A stretch of 64,000 bases of DNA from Saprospiraceae bacterium. Its GTDB lineage: Bacteria > Bacteroidota > Bacteroidia > Chitinophagales > Saprospiraceae. The notes under the pieces were generated by a model that was not told where the DNA came from, did no database searches, and saw only the letters and a list, made by a program, of their open reading frames with translations. Positions 26,732-35,506 of the stretch are shown one piece after another (the stretch's first letter is position 1; every line of letters starts with the position of its first letter). The DNA lies in the NCBI GenBank assembly GCA_020627535.1, contig JAHDGU010000001.1, positions 476,670 to 540,669 on the forward strand, in the 5' to 3' direction. The position numbers and the translations under genes are program-made.

Positions 26732-29095
26732 TTATTTGAATTTGAAATTGTAGGAAACTGAAGGAATGAAGTTGCCTATGACGGAAAGCCGAGTGGCTTG
26801 GGTGATGGTATTTGCACCTGGTTGAACTCGATCTCTTTCCTGACCAAAATAAATCGTGAATGGGTTTCGTCGGCTGTAGATATTGTAAATACCAAATACC
26901 CATTCACCATCCCATCTTTTTTCTTCATGCTTCTTCCCCTTGATGGTGACAGAAGCATCCAGTCGATGATAGACTGGAATTCTCACATTGTTTCTCATGT
27001 CCTCGGCATTATGCGGAATGACATATCCCTGAAACTCAAATCTTGATGTGGGAAAGGTGGCCGGAGTTCCACTGATCAGAGTAAAATTGGCACTTGCTGA
27101 TACCCGATCATTGAAGGCATAGATACCCGTCAAGCTGAGATTGTGAGTCTGATCAAATCGAGATGGATACCAGTTGCCCTGATTGATGCCCTCTATGAGT
27201 CGCTCTGATCGGGATAGGGTGTAGCTGACCCATCCGGTCAGATCACCTTTCTTCTTCTCAAGCATGACCTCCCATCCGTACGCACGACCGTCTCCGCTGA
27301 CGACCTGTGATTCTAGCTGTGGATTGAGGATAAGGTCTGCTTCATCGATATAGTCGATGAGATCATCGTATTCCTTGTAGTAGAGCTCAGTGGTCAGCTC
27401 ATAGGTATTGTTCTTGAAGTTGCGGAAATATCCGAGAGCGACCTGATTGGCCATTTGAGGCTTGATATTGTTGGTGGAGGGCGTCCAGACATCTACCGGC
27501 GTACTCGCTGTGGTATTGGAGAGTAGATGTATGTACTGAGCCATACGATTGTAGCTCGCTTTGAGGGATGAGGTTTCGTTGAGCTGATACTTGATGGAGA
27601 ACCTTGGCTCAAAATTGCTGTAGTTAGCGATAGACTCTCCACTACCCACTCTTTCTACGTCTATGATAGGTCTCTCTTCACCAGCCGCTGGTGCTTCTCC
27701 GAGGATGTAACGATCACCAGCTCCCAGATAGTCAAACCGACTCCAGCGCAAGCCATAGTTCAGTTTGATCTTGCTTGAGATGTCTTGTTCATTCTCGACA
27801 TACACCGATGTCTCAAGAGCAAATTTCTTTTCGACAGAGAAGTCTGTCACTTCACCTTCGCTGACGCCCACTGCATTTCCAGGCTCAAAATCATAAAAGA
27901 TGCCTTGTGCGCCAAAGCGAAGTTGATTTTGGGGATTGAGGAAGTAATTGAAATCCAGCTTGGTGGAGAGATTCTCTATCTGAGCATCCCAGTCAAACTT
28001 GTTGGCAGCATCGTCACCGAAGTTGATCTTGTAATCATAGTCGCTATAGAAGAAAGTCAGATTGCTAAATAGTTTCTCACCAAAGACATGATTCCATCTC
28101 ATGCTCGCCGTACTATTTCCCCAGTTGAATCCTGCAGCTGCACCAAATCCAAAATTGTCTCTGCCAAAGTATCCAGAGGCGTAGATTCTATTATTGTCGT
28201 TGATGGTATAATTGGTCTTGAGAGTAAGATCATAGAAGTTGAGCACATTGTCATCACCTTCAAGAAATGGTCCAGCGAGGACATCGATGTATGAGCGTCT
28301 CGCGGCAGCAACAAAGGACATCTTGTCCTTAATGATGGGCGCCTCGACACTTAATCTGCTAAAAATCAAGCCAACACCACCATTGATCTCCAATTGTCGG
28401 GCATTACCTTCCTTCATACGTACATCAAGAATCGATGATAGTCGACCGCCGTATCTCGCAGGGATTCCACCCTTGTAGAGTTTGACGTCTTTTACTGCAT
28501 CGGGATTGAACACGGAGAAGAATCCAAAGAGGTGCGAAGAATTGTAGACAGGTGCCTCGTCAAGTAGTACGAGATTTTGATCGATAGATCCTCCACGCAC
28601 ATTGAAACCTGTAGCACCTTCTCCGACAGAAGTTACACCTGGCAGCAGCTGTATGCTTCTGATAATTTCTACTTCACCAAGAAGGGATGGGAGACTCTTG
28701 ATCTTATTGATGTCAAGCTTATTGACAGACATCTCTATGTCCTTGACATTTTGGTCTTCGGCTTCTGCCAAGACGACGACTTCTTCTATTTGTGTAGACG
28801 CTAGGGAGAGTTCTACGTCTAGCTTGGTATTTTCCGAGAGCTCGAGCTTTTTGACGACAGTCTCAAATCCCAAATAGGAAAACTCGACTTCATATTCTCC
28901 GGGGTCTAAGCTGATGCTGTAAAAGCCATATTCATTACTCGAAGCACCGATAGCATCAGCATAAATGTAGGCTGTAGCACCGATGAGAGTTTCTGCACTC
29001 GAGGCATCTTTAATGTAGCCTGATAGCGTGACCTTTTGGCCAAAGGACGATATTGAAATGATCGTGGCCAAAAGCAGCAAGAGAGATTTTTGCAT
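26732..29095 (-). CDS. TonB-dependent receptor with carboxypeptidase-regulatory-like N-terminal domain
   Basis: A 787-residue outer-membrane transporter. After the signal peptide (ending SSFGQ) comes a CarboxypepD_reg-like domain (VTLSGYIKDASSAETLIGAT, to about residue 105), a plug domain (SIQLLPGVTSVGEGATGFNVRGG, about 148-170, then YKGGIPARYGGRLSSILDVR), and a 22-strand-type barrel ending YNFKFK. It is transcribed together with the DUF4249 lipoprotein. This receptor/lipoprotein pairing is typical of Bacteroidota uptake systems for peptides or metal ligands, but the substrate cannot be told here. Confidence 0.92.
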   Translation of the reverse strand: MQKSLLLLLATIISISSFGQKVTLSGYIKDASSAETLIGATAYIYADAIGASSNEYGFYSISLDPGEYEVEFSYLGFETVVKKLELSENTKLDVELSLASTQIEEVVVLAEAEDQNVKDIEMSVNKLDINKIKSLPSLLGEVEIIRSIQLLPGVTSVGEGATGFNVRGGSIDQNLVLLDEAPVYNSSHLFGFFSVFNPDAVKDVKLYKGGIPARYGGRLSSILDVRMKEGNARQLEINGGVGLIFSRLSVEAPIIKDKMSFVAAARRSYIDVLAGPFLEGDDNVLNFYDLTLKTNYTINDNNRIYASGYFGRDNFGFGAAAGFNWGNSTASMRWNHVFGEKLFSNLTFFYSDYDYKINFGDDAANKFDWDAQIENLSTKLDFNYFLNPQNQLRFGAQGIFYDFEPGNAVGVSEGEVTDFSVEKKFALETSVYVENEQDISSKIKLNYGLRWSRFDYLGAGDRYILGEAPAAGEERPIIDVERVGSGESIANYSNFEPRFSIKYQLNETSSLKASYNRMAQYIHLLSNTTASTPVDVWTPSTNNIKPQMANQVALGYFRNFKNNTYELTTELYYKEYDDLIDYIDEADLILNPQLESQVVSGDGRAYGWEVMLEKKKGDLTGWVSYTLSRSERLIEGINQGNWYPSRFDQTHNLSLTGIYAFNDRVSASANFTLISGTPATFPTSRFEFQGYVIPHNAEDMRNNVRIPVYHRLDASVTIKGKKHEEKRWDGEWVFGIYNIYSRRNPFTIYFGQERDRVQPGANTITQATRLSVIGNFIPSVSYNFKFK

Positions 29096-29135
29096 GTCTT
29101 AGGTTTGATTAGTGAGAGAACGTAAGATTAGATAA

Positions 29136-29163
29136 TTGGTTACATGGAACTCGATTAAATTTG
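29136..29163 (+). promoter_or_regulatory. Promoter of the CoA-transferase subunit A gene
   Basis: TTG (29136-29138), a 17-base spacer and TAAATTTG (29156-29163) match the Bacteroidota -33/-7 consensus. The start codon at 29229 is about 60 bases downstream of the expected transcription start. Confidence 0.6.
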
Positions 29164-29228
29164 ACTAGTGGCACGAATGCCATGACAAGAGTCCAGAGTG
29201 ACTTGATAGAACGGAATAAAATCGGTAC

Positions 29229-29924
29229 ATGGATAAGCGAGTTACTAGTGCGAAAGAAGCCATAGCAGGAATCAGTAGTGGAATGACGCTGATGCTTGGT
29301 GGTTTTGGCTTGTGTGGTATACCAGAGAATTGCATTCGGGCTCTTCAGCAGAGCGAGGTGACCGATCTCACCTGCATCTCCAATAATGCAGGGGTTGACG
29401 ACTTTGGGCTTGGCCTATTGCTGCAAAGAAAGCAGATCAAGAAAATGATCTCTAGCTACGTCGGAGAGAATGATGAGTTTGAAAGGCAAATGCTTTCGGG
29501 GGAGCTCGAGGTGGATCTTATTCCTCAAGGTACTCTTGCTGCGAGATGCTATGCGGCTGGAGCCGGGATGCCGGCATTTTATACGCCTGCTGGATATGGC
29601 ACGGAGGTGGCAGAAGGCAAAGAAGTGCGGTGGTTTGATGGTAAGCCACATCTCATGGAACATGCCTTTGAGGCGGACTATGCGATCGTCAAAGCTTGGA
29701 AAGGTGATCATGCCGGCAATCTCATTTTCAAAGGCACAGCACGCAATTTCAATCCACTCATGGCGATGGCGGGAAGAATCACCATTGCTGAGGTTGAGGA
29801 ACTCGTAGAGCCCGGCGCACTAGATCCGAATCATATTCATACAGCGGGAATTTTTGTGCAGAGGATATTCCAAGGGACAGATTACGAAAAGCGTATAGAA
29901 CAAAGGACCGTGACCAACAAGTAG
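29229..29924 (+). CDS. scoA: 3-oxoacid (succinyl-CoA:acetoacetate) CoA-transferase subunit A
   Basis: Alpha subunit of a CoA-transferase, which moves CoA between succinyl-CoA and acetoacetate or a related acid. The family signature GGFGLCGIPENCI appears at about residues 23-35, followed by SNNAGVDDFGLGLLL and the C-terminal EVEELVEPGALDPNHIHT. The 231-residue length is normal for subunit A. The catalytic glutamate lies in subunit B, which is not beside this gene: the neighbours on both sides are on the opposite strand. The enzyme needs a subunit B encoded elsewhere. Confidence 0.92.
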   Translation: MDKRVTSAKEAIAGISSGMTLMLGGFGLCGIPENCIRALQQSEVTDLTCISNNAGVDDFGLGLLLQRKQIKKMISSYVGENDEFERQMLSGELEVDLIPQGTLAARCYAAGAGMPAFYTPAGYGTEVAEGKEVRWFDGKPHLMEHAFEADYAIVKAWKGDHAGNLIFKGTARNFNPLMAMAGRITIAEVEELVEPGALDPNHIHTAGIFVQRIFQGTDYEKRIEQRTVTNK

Positions 29925-29941
29925 CCACAGTCCTTCGTATT
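29903..29941 (+). terminator. Possible terminator overlapping the scoA stop codon
   Basis: Arms 29903-29912 and 29926-29935 pair with one mismatch around a loop holding the TAG stop, followed by CGTATTTT. The T run is short, so this is a tentative call. Confidence 0.4.
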
Positions 29942-29959
29942 TTAAATCTTTGACGGTAA

Positions 29960-32317
29960 TCAGTCTCTCTCTTCGCTGATTTGCCCTTCGTTATCGTTTT
30001 GAGAACCCAACATTGCTTTGATTTCTTCCAAGTCAGACTTGATTGAGCTCATTTCTTTGCGGTATGTATGATTCTCTTCTTGCAATTCTTGAACTGCAGC
30101 GATCAAGAGAGGAATCAGCTCCATATAGTTGACTGACTTAAGAGCCTCTTCAGTATCTGCCGTGCTTACTAGGGCTGGAAGTATTTTCTCAAGCTCTTGT
30201 GCAATGAGGCCCATCTTTTGCCCTTCTGCCAATCGCATATCACTAAACTCGTCTGTACGGAACTCGTAGCTCACTGCGCGTAGCTGTGCAATCAGCGATG
30301 ATGCATTTTGAATGGTGGAGATGTTTTTCTTAAGTCGCTGATCGGATGCAGCTGTTAATTCTCCAGTTACGTCTAGATCTCCATCTACTTGCATGTCATA
30401 TGCTGGAGAATTTGTGCCTACACCTACTTTGCCAGCGTCAAAGTATATGTCCGCCCCATTTTCACTCCACTTGCTACCAGCTGGCAGGACAGCAAAGCCG
30501 CCGCCTGTAAGGTACAATGTGTCATTGGAGACACTCAGGACTTGAATCTCATTCGTCGGGTCATTGTCGGCATCATTGACGTCATCACCATCAGCGAGAT
30601 CTGTAGGGACATCTGCCAAGTCATTCCAGCTTCCGCTAAAATCATCTGTAGAGTCCGTATCAATATTGGCAGGAATACCTGCTAGGGTAGCCCACGTCTC
30701 AATTTCATTCGTCGGGTCATTGTCCGCATCATTGACGTCGTCACCATCGGCTAGATCTGCCGGGACATCTGTCAAGTCATTCCAGCTTCCGCTAAAATCA
30801 TCAGTAGCATCGGTATCCAGATTGGCAGGAACATCCGTCAGGTCATTCCAACTCCCGCTAAAGTCATCCGTAGAGTCGGTATCAATATTGACCGGGATAC
30901 CAGCGAGGGTCGCCCAAGTCTCAATCTCATTGGTCGGATCATTGTCGGCATCATTGACGTCATCCCCATCAGCGAGATCTGCCGGGACATCTGTCAAGTC
31001 ATTCCAGCTTCCGCTAAAATCATCAGTAGCATCGGTATCCAGATTGGCAGGAACATCCGTCAGGTCATTCCAACTCCCGCTAAAGTCATCCGTAGAGTCG
31101 GTATCAATATTGACCGGGATACCAGCGAGGGTCGCCCAAGTCTCAATCTCATTGGTCGGATCATTGTCGGCATCATTGACGTCATCCCCATCAGCGAGAT
31201 CTGCCGGGACATCTGTCAAGTCATTCCAGCTTCCGCTAAAATCATCAGTAGCATCGGTATCCAGATTGGCAGGAACATCCGTCAGGTCATTCCAACTCCC
31301 GCTAAAGTCATCCGTAGAGTCGGTATCAATATTGACCGGGATACCAGCGAGGGTCGCCCAAGTCTCAATCTCATTGGTCGGATCATTGTCGGCATCATTG
31401 ACGTCATCCCCATCAGCGAGATCTGCCGGGACATCTGTCAAGTCATTCCAGCTTCCAGAGAAGTCATCTGTAGCATCGGTATCCAGATTGGCAGGAACAT
31501 CCGTCAGGTCATTCCAACTCCCGCTAAAGTCATCCGTAGAGTCGGTATCAATATTGACCGGGATACCAGCGAGGGTCGCCCAAGTCTCAATCTCATTGGT
31601 CGGATCATTGTCGGCATCATTGACGTCATCCCCATCAGCGAGATCTGCCGGGACATCTGTCAAGTCATTCCAGCTTCCAGAGAAGTCATCAGTAGCATCG
31701 GTATCCAGATTGGTAGGAACATCCGTCAGGTCATTCCAACTCCCGCTAAAGTCATCTGTAGAGTCGGTATCAATATTGACTGGGATACCGGCGAGGGTCG
31801 CCCAAGTCTCAATTTCATTGGTCGGATCATTGTCGGCATCATTGACGTCATCCCCATCAGCGAGATCTGCCGGGACATCTGTCAAGTCATTCCAGCTTCC
31901 GCTAAAATCATCAGTAGCATCGGTATCCAGATTGGCAGGAACATCCGTCAGGTCATTCCAACTCCCGCTAAAGTCATCTGTAGAGTCGGTGTCAATATTG
32001 ACTGGGATACCGGCGAGGGTCGCCCAAGTTTCAATTTCATTGGTCGGATCATTGTCCGCATCTGCGGTATCGGTGAGCGAGATCCATGCTGAACCGTCGT
32101 ATCCTTCAAAATCCGCACCGTTCCATCTGATGGATCCGGCATGCAAAAAATTGGTGTTGGCAAGTCTGATTGCACCGTTGACGTCAAGTCTTTGCAATGC
32201 AGTATCTCGATCAAGTCCGGTCATACCGTTAGAAAAGACCCGAAGTGGCGCGTTTTGGGCGATGCTTAATCCGAGTGAAAAAGCAAATAAGGCAAGTGTA
32301 ATTCCAAATCTTTGCAT
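29960..32317 (-). CDS. Secreted tandem-repeat protein with C-terminal S74 endosialidase-type chaperone
   Basis: A 785-residue exported protein. It has a signal peptide (ITLALFAFSLGLSIAQ), an N-terminal region ending YDGSAWISLTDTA, six 74-residue repeats plus a shortened seventh, then a tail with SDQRLKKNI (about residue 655) and MGLIAQELEKILP, which are signatures of the Peptidase_S74 intramolecular chaperone, and a final coiled coil. In phage tail spikes this chaperone helps trimer formation and then cuts itself off. In Bacteroidota such proteins are common as predicted surface fibres. The repeats are acidic (DADNDPTNEIE, DTDSTDDFSGSWND), possibly binding calcium. A trimeric surface fibre is the likely role (inference). 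Confidence 0.85.
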   Translation of the reverse strand: MQRFGITLALFAFSLGLSIAQNAPLRVFSNGMTGLDRDTALQRLDVNGAIRLANTNFLHAGSIRWNGADFEGYDGSAWISLTDTADADNDPTNEIETWATLAGIPVNIDTDSTDDFSGSWNDLTDVPANLDTDATDDFSGSWNDLTDVPADLADGDDVNDADNDPTNEIETWATLAGIPVNIDTDSTDDFSGSWNDLTDVPTNLDTDATDDFSGSWNDLTDVPADLADGDDVNDADNDPTNEIETWATLAGIPVNIDTDSTDDFSGSWNDLTDVPANLDTDATDDFSGSWNDLTDVPADLADGDDVNDADNDPTNEIETWATLAGIPVNIDTDSTDDFSGSWNDLTDVPANLDTDATDDFSGSWNDLTDVPADLADGDDVNDADNDPTNEIETWATLAGIPVNIDTDSTDDFSGSWNDLTDVPANLDTDATDDFSGSWNDLTDVPADLADGDDVNDADNDPTNEIETWATLAGIPVNIDTDSTDDFSGSWNDLTDVPANLDTDATDDFSGSWNDLTDVPADLADGDDVNDADNDPTNEIETWATLAGIPANIDTDSTDDFSGSWNDLADVPTDLADGDDVNDADNDPTNEIQVLSVSNDTLYLTGGGFAVLPAGSKWSENGADIYFDAGKVGVGTNSPAYDMQVDGDLDVTGELTAASDQRLKKNISTIQNASSLIAQLRAVSYEFRTDEFSDMRLAEGQKMGLIAQELEKILPALVSTADTEEALKSVNYMELIPLLIAAVQELQEENHTYRKEMSSIKSDLEEIKAMLGSQNDNEGQISEERD
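30575..32062 (-). repeat. 222-base tandem repeat array, six full copies plus one 156-base copy
   Basis: Within the S74-chaperone gene, a 222-base (74-codon) unit repeats with very few differences; spacing was checked on the anchor TGACCGGGAT at 30889 and 31111. Each unit contains two 22-residue inner repeats (core FSGSWNDLTDVP). The last copy, nearest the C-terminus, is exactly 66 bases shorter, having lost one inner repeat. Because the unit is a multiple of three, copy-number change would keep the frame. Confidence 0.95.
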
Positions 32318-32411
32318 GCTATATTGGTTTTGCGGATGAAGTTAAGACGAGATCAGCTATTGCTTAAAGCAAAATTTGGCAATATGCTACTATCTGTTAT
32401 AGATTAGACCC

Positions 32412-32846
32412 ATGAGACTTGGCGAGATAGGATTTTGTACGGCAGACTACGAAGAGATGATCTACTTGCGTGATCTTGTATTGCGAAAGCCACTTGGCCT
32501 AGCCTTCTCAGCGGATGATCTTGCAAAAGAGTATCATCTCACTCATCTAGGACTTTGGATCAATGATCACTTGATCGCTTGTCTTGTGTTGCAAGATCTA
32601 GGCAGTGATGTGATCAAAATGCGTCAGGTGGCTGTACATCCAGACACTCAAGGCCAAGGACTTGGTGCCCGGTTGGTTTCGTTCAGCGAAGCATTTGCGC
32701 GAAAGCGCCAATACAAAACCATGACACTCAACGCACGTGACACGGCCATCAAATTTTACACAAAGCTTGGATATGCTATCGTTGGAGAAGGATTCACTGA
32801 AGTGGGAATCCCTCATCACAAGATGTCTAAGACTCTTGGCCTATAG
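32412..32846 (+). CDS. GNAT family N-acetyltransferase
   Basis: A 144-residue single-domain acetyltransferase using acetyl-CoA. Motif A is clear as MRQVAVHPDTQGQGLGARLV (about residues 71-90), containing the QxxGxG pyrophosphate loop. Motif B is TMTLNARDTAIKFYTKLGY (about 106-124). The start at 32412 gives the usual N-terminal strand. It is similar to ElaA-like small GNATs but its substrate is unknown. Its stop overlaps the convergent lpdA by six bases. Confidence 0.88.
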   Translation: MRLGEIGFCTADYEEMIYLRDLVLRKPLGLAFSADDLAKEYHLTHLGLWINDHLIACLVLQDLGSDVIKMRQVAVHPDTQGQGLGARLVSFSEAFARKRQYKTMTLNARDTAIKFYTKLGYAIVGEGFTEVGIPHHKMSKTLGL

Positions 32847-34241
32847 GTGGATAACCTCTCCGTAGGCGGCCGCAGTTGCCTCCATCACGGCTTCACTCAT
32901 AGTAGGGTGAGGGTGCACGGCTTTGAGGATTTCGTGACCAGTGGTTTCTAGTTTCCTAGCTGCTACGATTTCTGCAATCATCTCTGTCACATTATAGCCT
33001 ATCATGTGTGCGCCTAGAAGCTCTCCATACTTTGCATCATAGATGACTTTGACAAAGCCCTCTTTGGCACCGGCAGCACTGGCTTTTCCACTAGCCGAGA
33101 ATGGAAACTTGCCGATCTTGAGCTGGTACCCAGCTTCTTTCGCGCTTGCCTCCGTATGACCTACACTTGCGATCTCTGGCGAGCAATAGGTACAGCCAGG
33201 GATATTGTTGTAGTCGATAGGCTCTGGTTGGTGACCTTTGATGGCCTCCACACAGGTAATGCCCTCTGCAGTCGCTACGTGCGCAAGCGCCTGGCCTTTG
33301 GTCACATCGCCGATCGCATAGATTCCTGGCACATTGGTACGATAGTATTCGTCCACTTCGATCAGGCCACGATCAGTCTTGACGCCTAGTGACTCGAGGC
33401 CAATGTTTTCGGTATTAGGTGTCACACCTACAGCACTAAGCACGACGTCACACTTGATCACTTCCTCTTGGTCGTCTTTGCGAGACTTGACAGTCACTTT
33501 GATCTCTTTGCCACTGGTGTCTACCTTCTCCACGGCTGTATTGCCCAGTACATTGATGCCCTTTTTCTTGAAGACCTTGTTGAGCTCTTTGGAGACATCT
33601 CTATCCTCTCTTGGGACGAGTCCATTCTCCATGAATTCGACCACTGTCACTTCGGTGCCAATTGAATTGTAGAAATAGGCAAACTCAACACCGATAGCTC
33701 CTGCTCCGATGACCACCATGCGCTTAGGCTGTTTCTTAAGCGTCATCGCTTCTCGGTAGCCAATGACTTTCTCTCCATCGATAGGCACATTGGGCAAGGC
33801 TCTAGCACGTCCACCGGTCGCGACGATGATATGATCTGCCAGATATCTTGTGGCATTTCCCTCAGCATCTGTGACCGATACGCTTTTGCCTCTCTCAAGT
33901 TTGCCCTCTCCCATGATCACATTGATCTTATTTTTTTTCATGAGAAACTGGACTCCTTTGCTCATTCCGCCAGCAACATCTCTACTCCTGCTGATCATTT
34001 TGTCAAAGTCCACTTTGGATGATCCAATAGAAATACCGTAGTCCTCTGCATGGGAGATATATTCAAACACTTGTGCACTCTTGAGGAGTGCCTTGGTAGG
34101 GATACAGCCCCAATTGAGACAAATACCTCCGAGAGATTCTCGCTCGATGATGGCTACATTCATTCCTAGCTGTGAAGCTCTGATGGCTGCTGGATATCCT
34201 CCAGGTCCAGATCCTACTACGATGAGATCAAATTTGGTCAT
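32841..34241 (-). CDS. lpdA: Dihydrolipoyl dehydrogenase (E3)
   Basis: FAD/NAD flavoprotein that reoxidises dihydrolipoamide in the pyruvate, 2-oxoglutarate and branched-chain dehydrogenase complexes and the glycine cleavage system. The 466-residue protein has the FAD motif VVGSGPGGYPAA (about residues 6-17), the redox pair in GGICLNWGCIPTKAL (about 37-51), the NAD motif VVIGAGAIGVEFAYF (about 176-190), and the C-terminal catalytic motif HPHPTMSEAVMEA. No other subunit of these complexes is nearby, so it stands as an independent gene. Confidence 0.96.
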   Translation of the reverse strand: MTKFDLIVVGSGPGGYPAAIRASQLGMNVAIIERESLGGICLNWGCIPTKALLKSAQVFEYISHAEDYGISIGSSKVDFDKMISRSRDVAGGMSKGVQFLMKKNKINVIMGEGKLERGKSVSVTDAEGNATRYLADHIIVATGGRARALPNVPIDGEKVIGYREAMTLKKQPKRMVVIGAGAIGVEFAYFYNSIGTEVTVVEFMENGLVPREDRDVSKELNKVFKKKGINVLGNTAVEKVDTSGKEIKVTVKSRKDDQEEVIKCDVVLSAVGVTPNTENIGLESLGVKTDRGLIEVDEYYRTNVPGIYAIGDVTKGQALAHVATAEGITCVEAIKGHQPEPIDYNNIPGCTYCSPEIASVGHTEASAKEAGYQLKIGKFPFSASGKASAAGAKEGFVKVIYDAKYGELLGAHMIGYNVTEMIAEIVAARKLETTGHEILKAVHPHPTMSEAVMEATAAAYGEVIHL

Positions 34242-34263
34242 ATTTTGCTGTCTTTAGCGGCTG

Positions 34264-34271
34264 CAAAGATA
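34264..34271 (-). promoter_or_regulatory. -7 element for lpdA
   Basis: On the minus strand TATCTTTG matches TAnnTTTG, 22 bases before the ATG at 34241. Confidence 0.45.
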
Positions 34272-34283
34272 GCCAGCCAAGGT

Positions 34284-35465
34284 CTAAAACCCCTTTTTGA
34301 GTTGCACTCTCGCAAGACCTTCATGAAAGTCCCTCGCTTCAAAATACTTGGTACTGAAGGCATGATTACCCGCTGTGTCAATGTAGCTGATACCTGCTCG
34401 ATTGATCACACGAGCAAGACCTTCACTGTAATCCCACGCTAGCGGATAGAGCGGAGGCTCGACATATTCACCATTTGTATCGATCAGTCCCCAGGCATCA
34501 CCTTGTGCTGCTGTCGCTCGTTTCTCGTTGAATCTTCCTAGCATATCAAATGATCGATCTGAAATCCTCTTTCCGTCATTATCATGTAGGTAGAGTTTTT
34601 GATCTTGATGAATGATCCACATTCCTTCACCTCCTGCTCTGACACGATCTGCATCAATAGATGCTACGTCAGATAGATTTTCATCAATGAGCTTCCATGT
34701 CTTGCCATCATACACTGCTGCCCTGTCCCCTTGGAATCCGGTAGCTTTCCTGAAGGGCTCGGAGATAGTCGCGGACTTGATGTCGTAGAAGTATTTGTTT
34801 CCTGATTTGCTCAAAAGATACTTTCCCGATGCCGCTTGCTGTATCCGGTCGTACTCAAAAGGCACTAAGTTTTCACCTTGGAGATCTATGATCCCATAGC
34901 CAGTGATCATTTTGGCGAAAGCCGTAGAAGAGACAACATCTCCCAGTGCTAGATAGCGTGGTGCTAGTACTTCCGTTCCGTCCATCTTGCTCAGGCCGTA
35001 AACCGATTCCTGTCTTGTTCGCAGGATGGATTCTCTTGGCTGATATGGCTCCAGAGTCTCAGATTGCCATATCATCTTGCCTTGTTTGTCAATCAGGGCA
35101 TAGCTGTCATCAAATCGTCGAACTTTTGCTGTCCCATCGACAAAATCCCATGCTGACCGATACTCTGGCGCTATCGCGAAATCTCCAGATTTGTCAATAT
35201 ATCCCCATTTGCCAGACTGATTGGCGACTGCCAATCCATCAGAAAAGTCTCGGCAATCATCATAGGATCCCGAGATGACCAATTTCCCCGATCTGTCGAG
35301 GTAACCCCATTTGTGCTTTGGTTTTTGATAATCCTCGAAGTAGGCTTGCTCACTGGTGATGGGATCACCAGTCTCAAGCTGACTATTTTCCTTCTGACAA
35401 GACGTACAGAGTAGGAGAACTATCACAATTCGGCAAGCTATGATATAAAATCGCGTTAAGGACAT
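34284..35465 (-). CDS. WG-repeat lipoprotein
   Basis: A 393-residue predicted lipoprotein. The signal peptide ends LLLCTSCQKEN, a lipobox with Cys near residue 23. The body is made of WG repeats of about 45-50 residues, each with a WGYxDxxG core: WGYLDRSGKLVI, WGYIDKSGDFAI, YALIDKQGKMIW, YGIIDLQGENLV, WGLIDTNGEYVE and ISYIDTAGNHAF. The repeat is thought to form a beta-propeller-like or solenoid surface; its function is not known. The frame extends to a TTG at 35471, but ATG at 35465 is the better start. Confidence 0.85.
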   Translation of the reverse strand: MSLTRFYIIACRIVIVLLLCTSCQKENSQLETGDPITSEQAYFEDYQKPKHKWGYLDRSGKLVISGSYDDCRDFSDGLAVANQSGKWGYIDKSGDFAIAPEYRSAWDFVDGTAKVRRFDDSYALIDKQGKMIWQSETLEPYQPRESILRTRQESVYGLSKMDGTEVLAPRYLALGDVVSSTAFAKMITGYGIIDLQGENLVPFEYDRIQQAASGKYLLSKSGNKYFYDIKSATISEPFRKATGFQGDRAAVYDGKTWKLIDENLSDVASIDADRVRAGGEGMWIIHQDQKLYLHDNDGKRISDRSFDMLGRFNEKRATAAQGDAWGLIDTNGEYVEPPLYPLAWDYSEGLARVINRAGISYIDTAGNHAFSTKYFEARDFHEGLARVQLKKGF

Positions 35466-35506
35466 ATGCAATTGCTAGATCTGATGGCAAAGTTGGTTTA
35501 GTTTGT

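Noticed and set aside
30575-32062. CRISPR-like array
   Set aside because: Units are 222 bases, contiguous, coding, and without variable spacers.
29960-32317. Prophage tail-spike gene
   Set aside because: The S74 chaperone is phage-like, but the protein has a bacterial signal peptide and no other phage gene is nearby.
30564-32339. A 591-codon open frame antisense to the S74 repeat gene
   Set aside because: It exists because the 222-base unit is a multiple of three and has no stops in that frame. It is low-complexity Ser/Val/Leu sequence without signal or domain, while the minus-strand frame has a signal peptide and the S74 domain.
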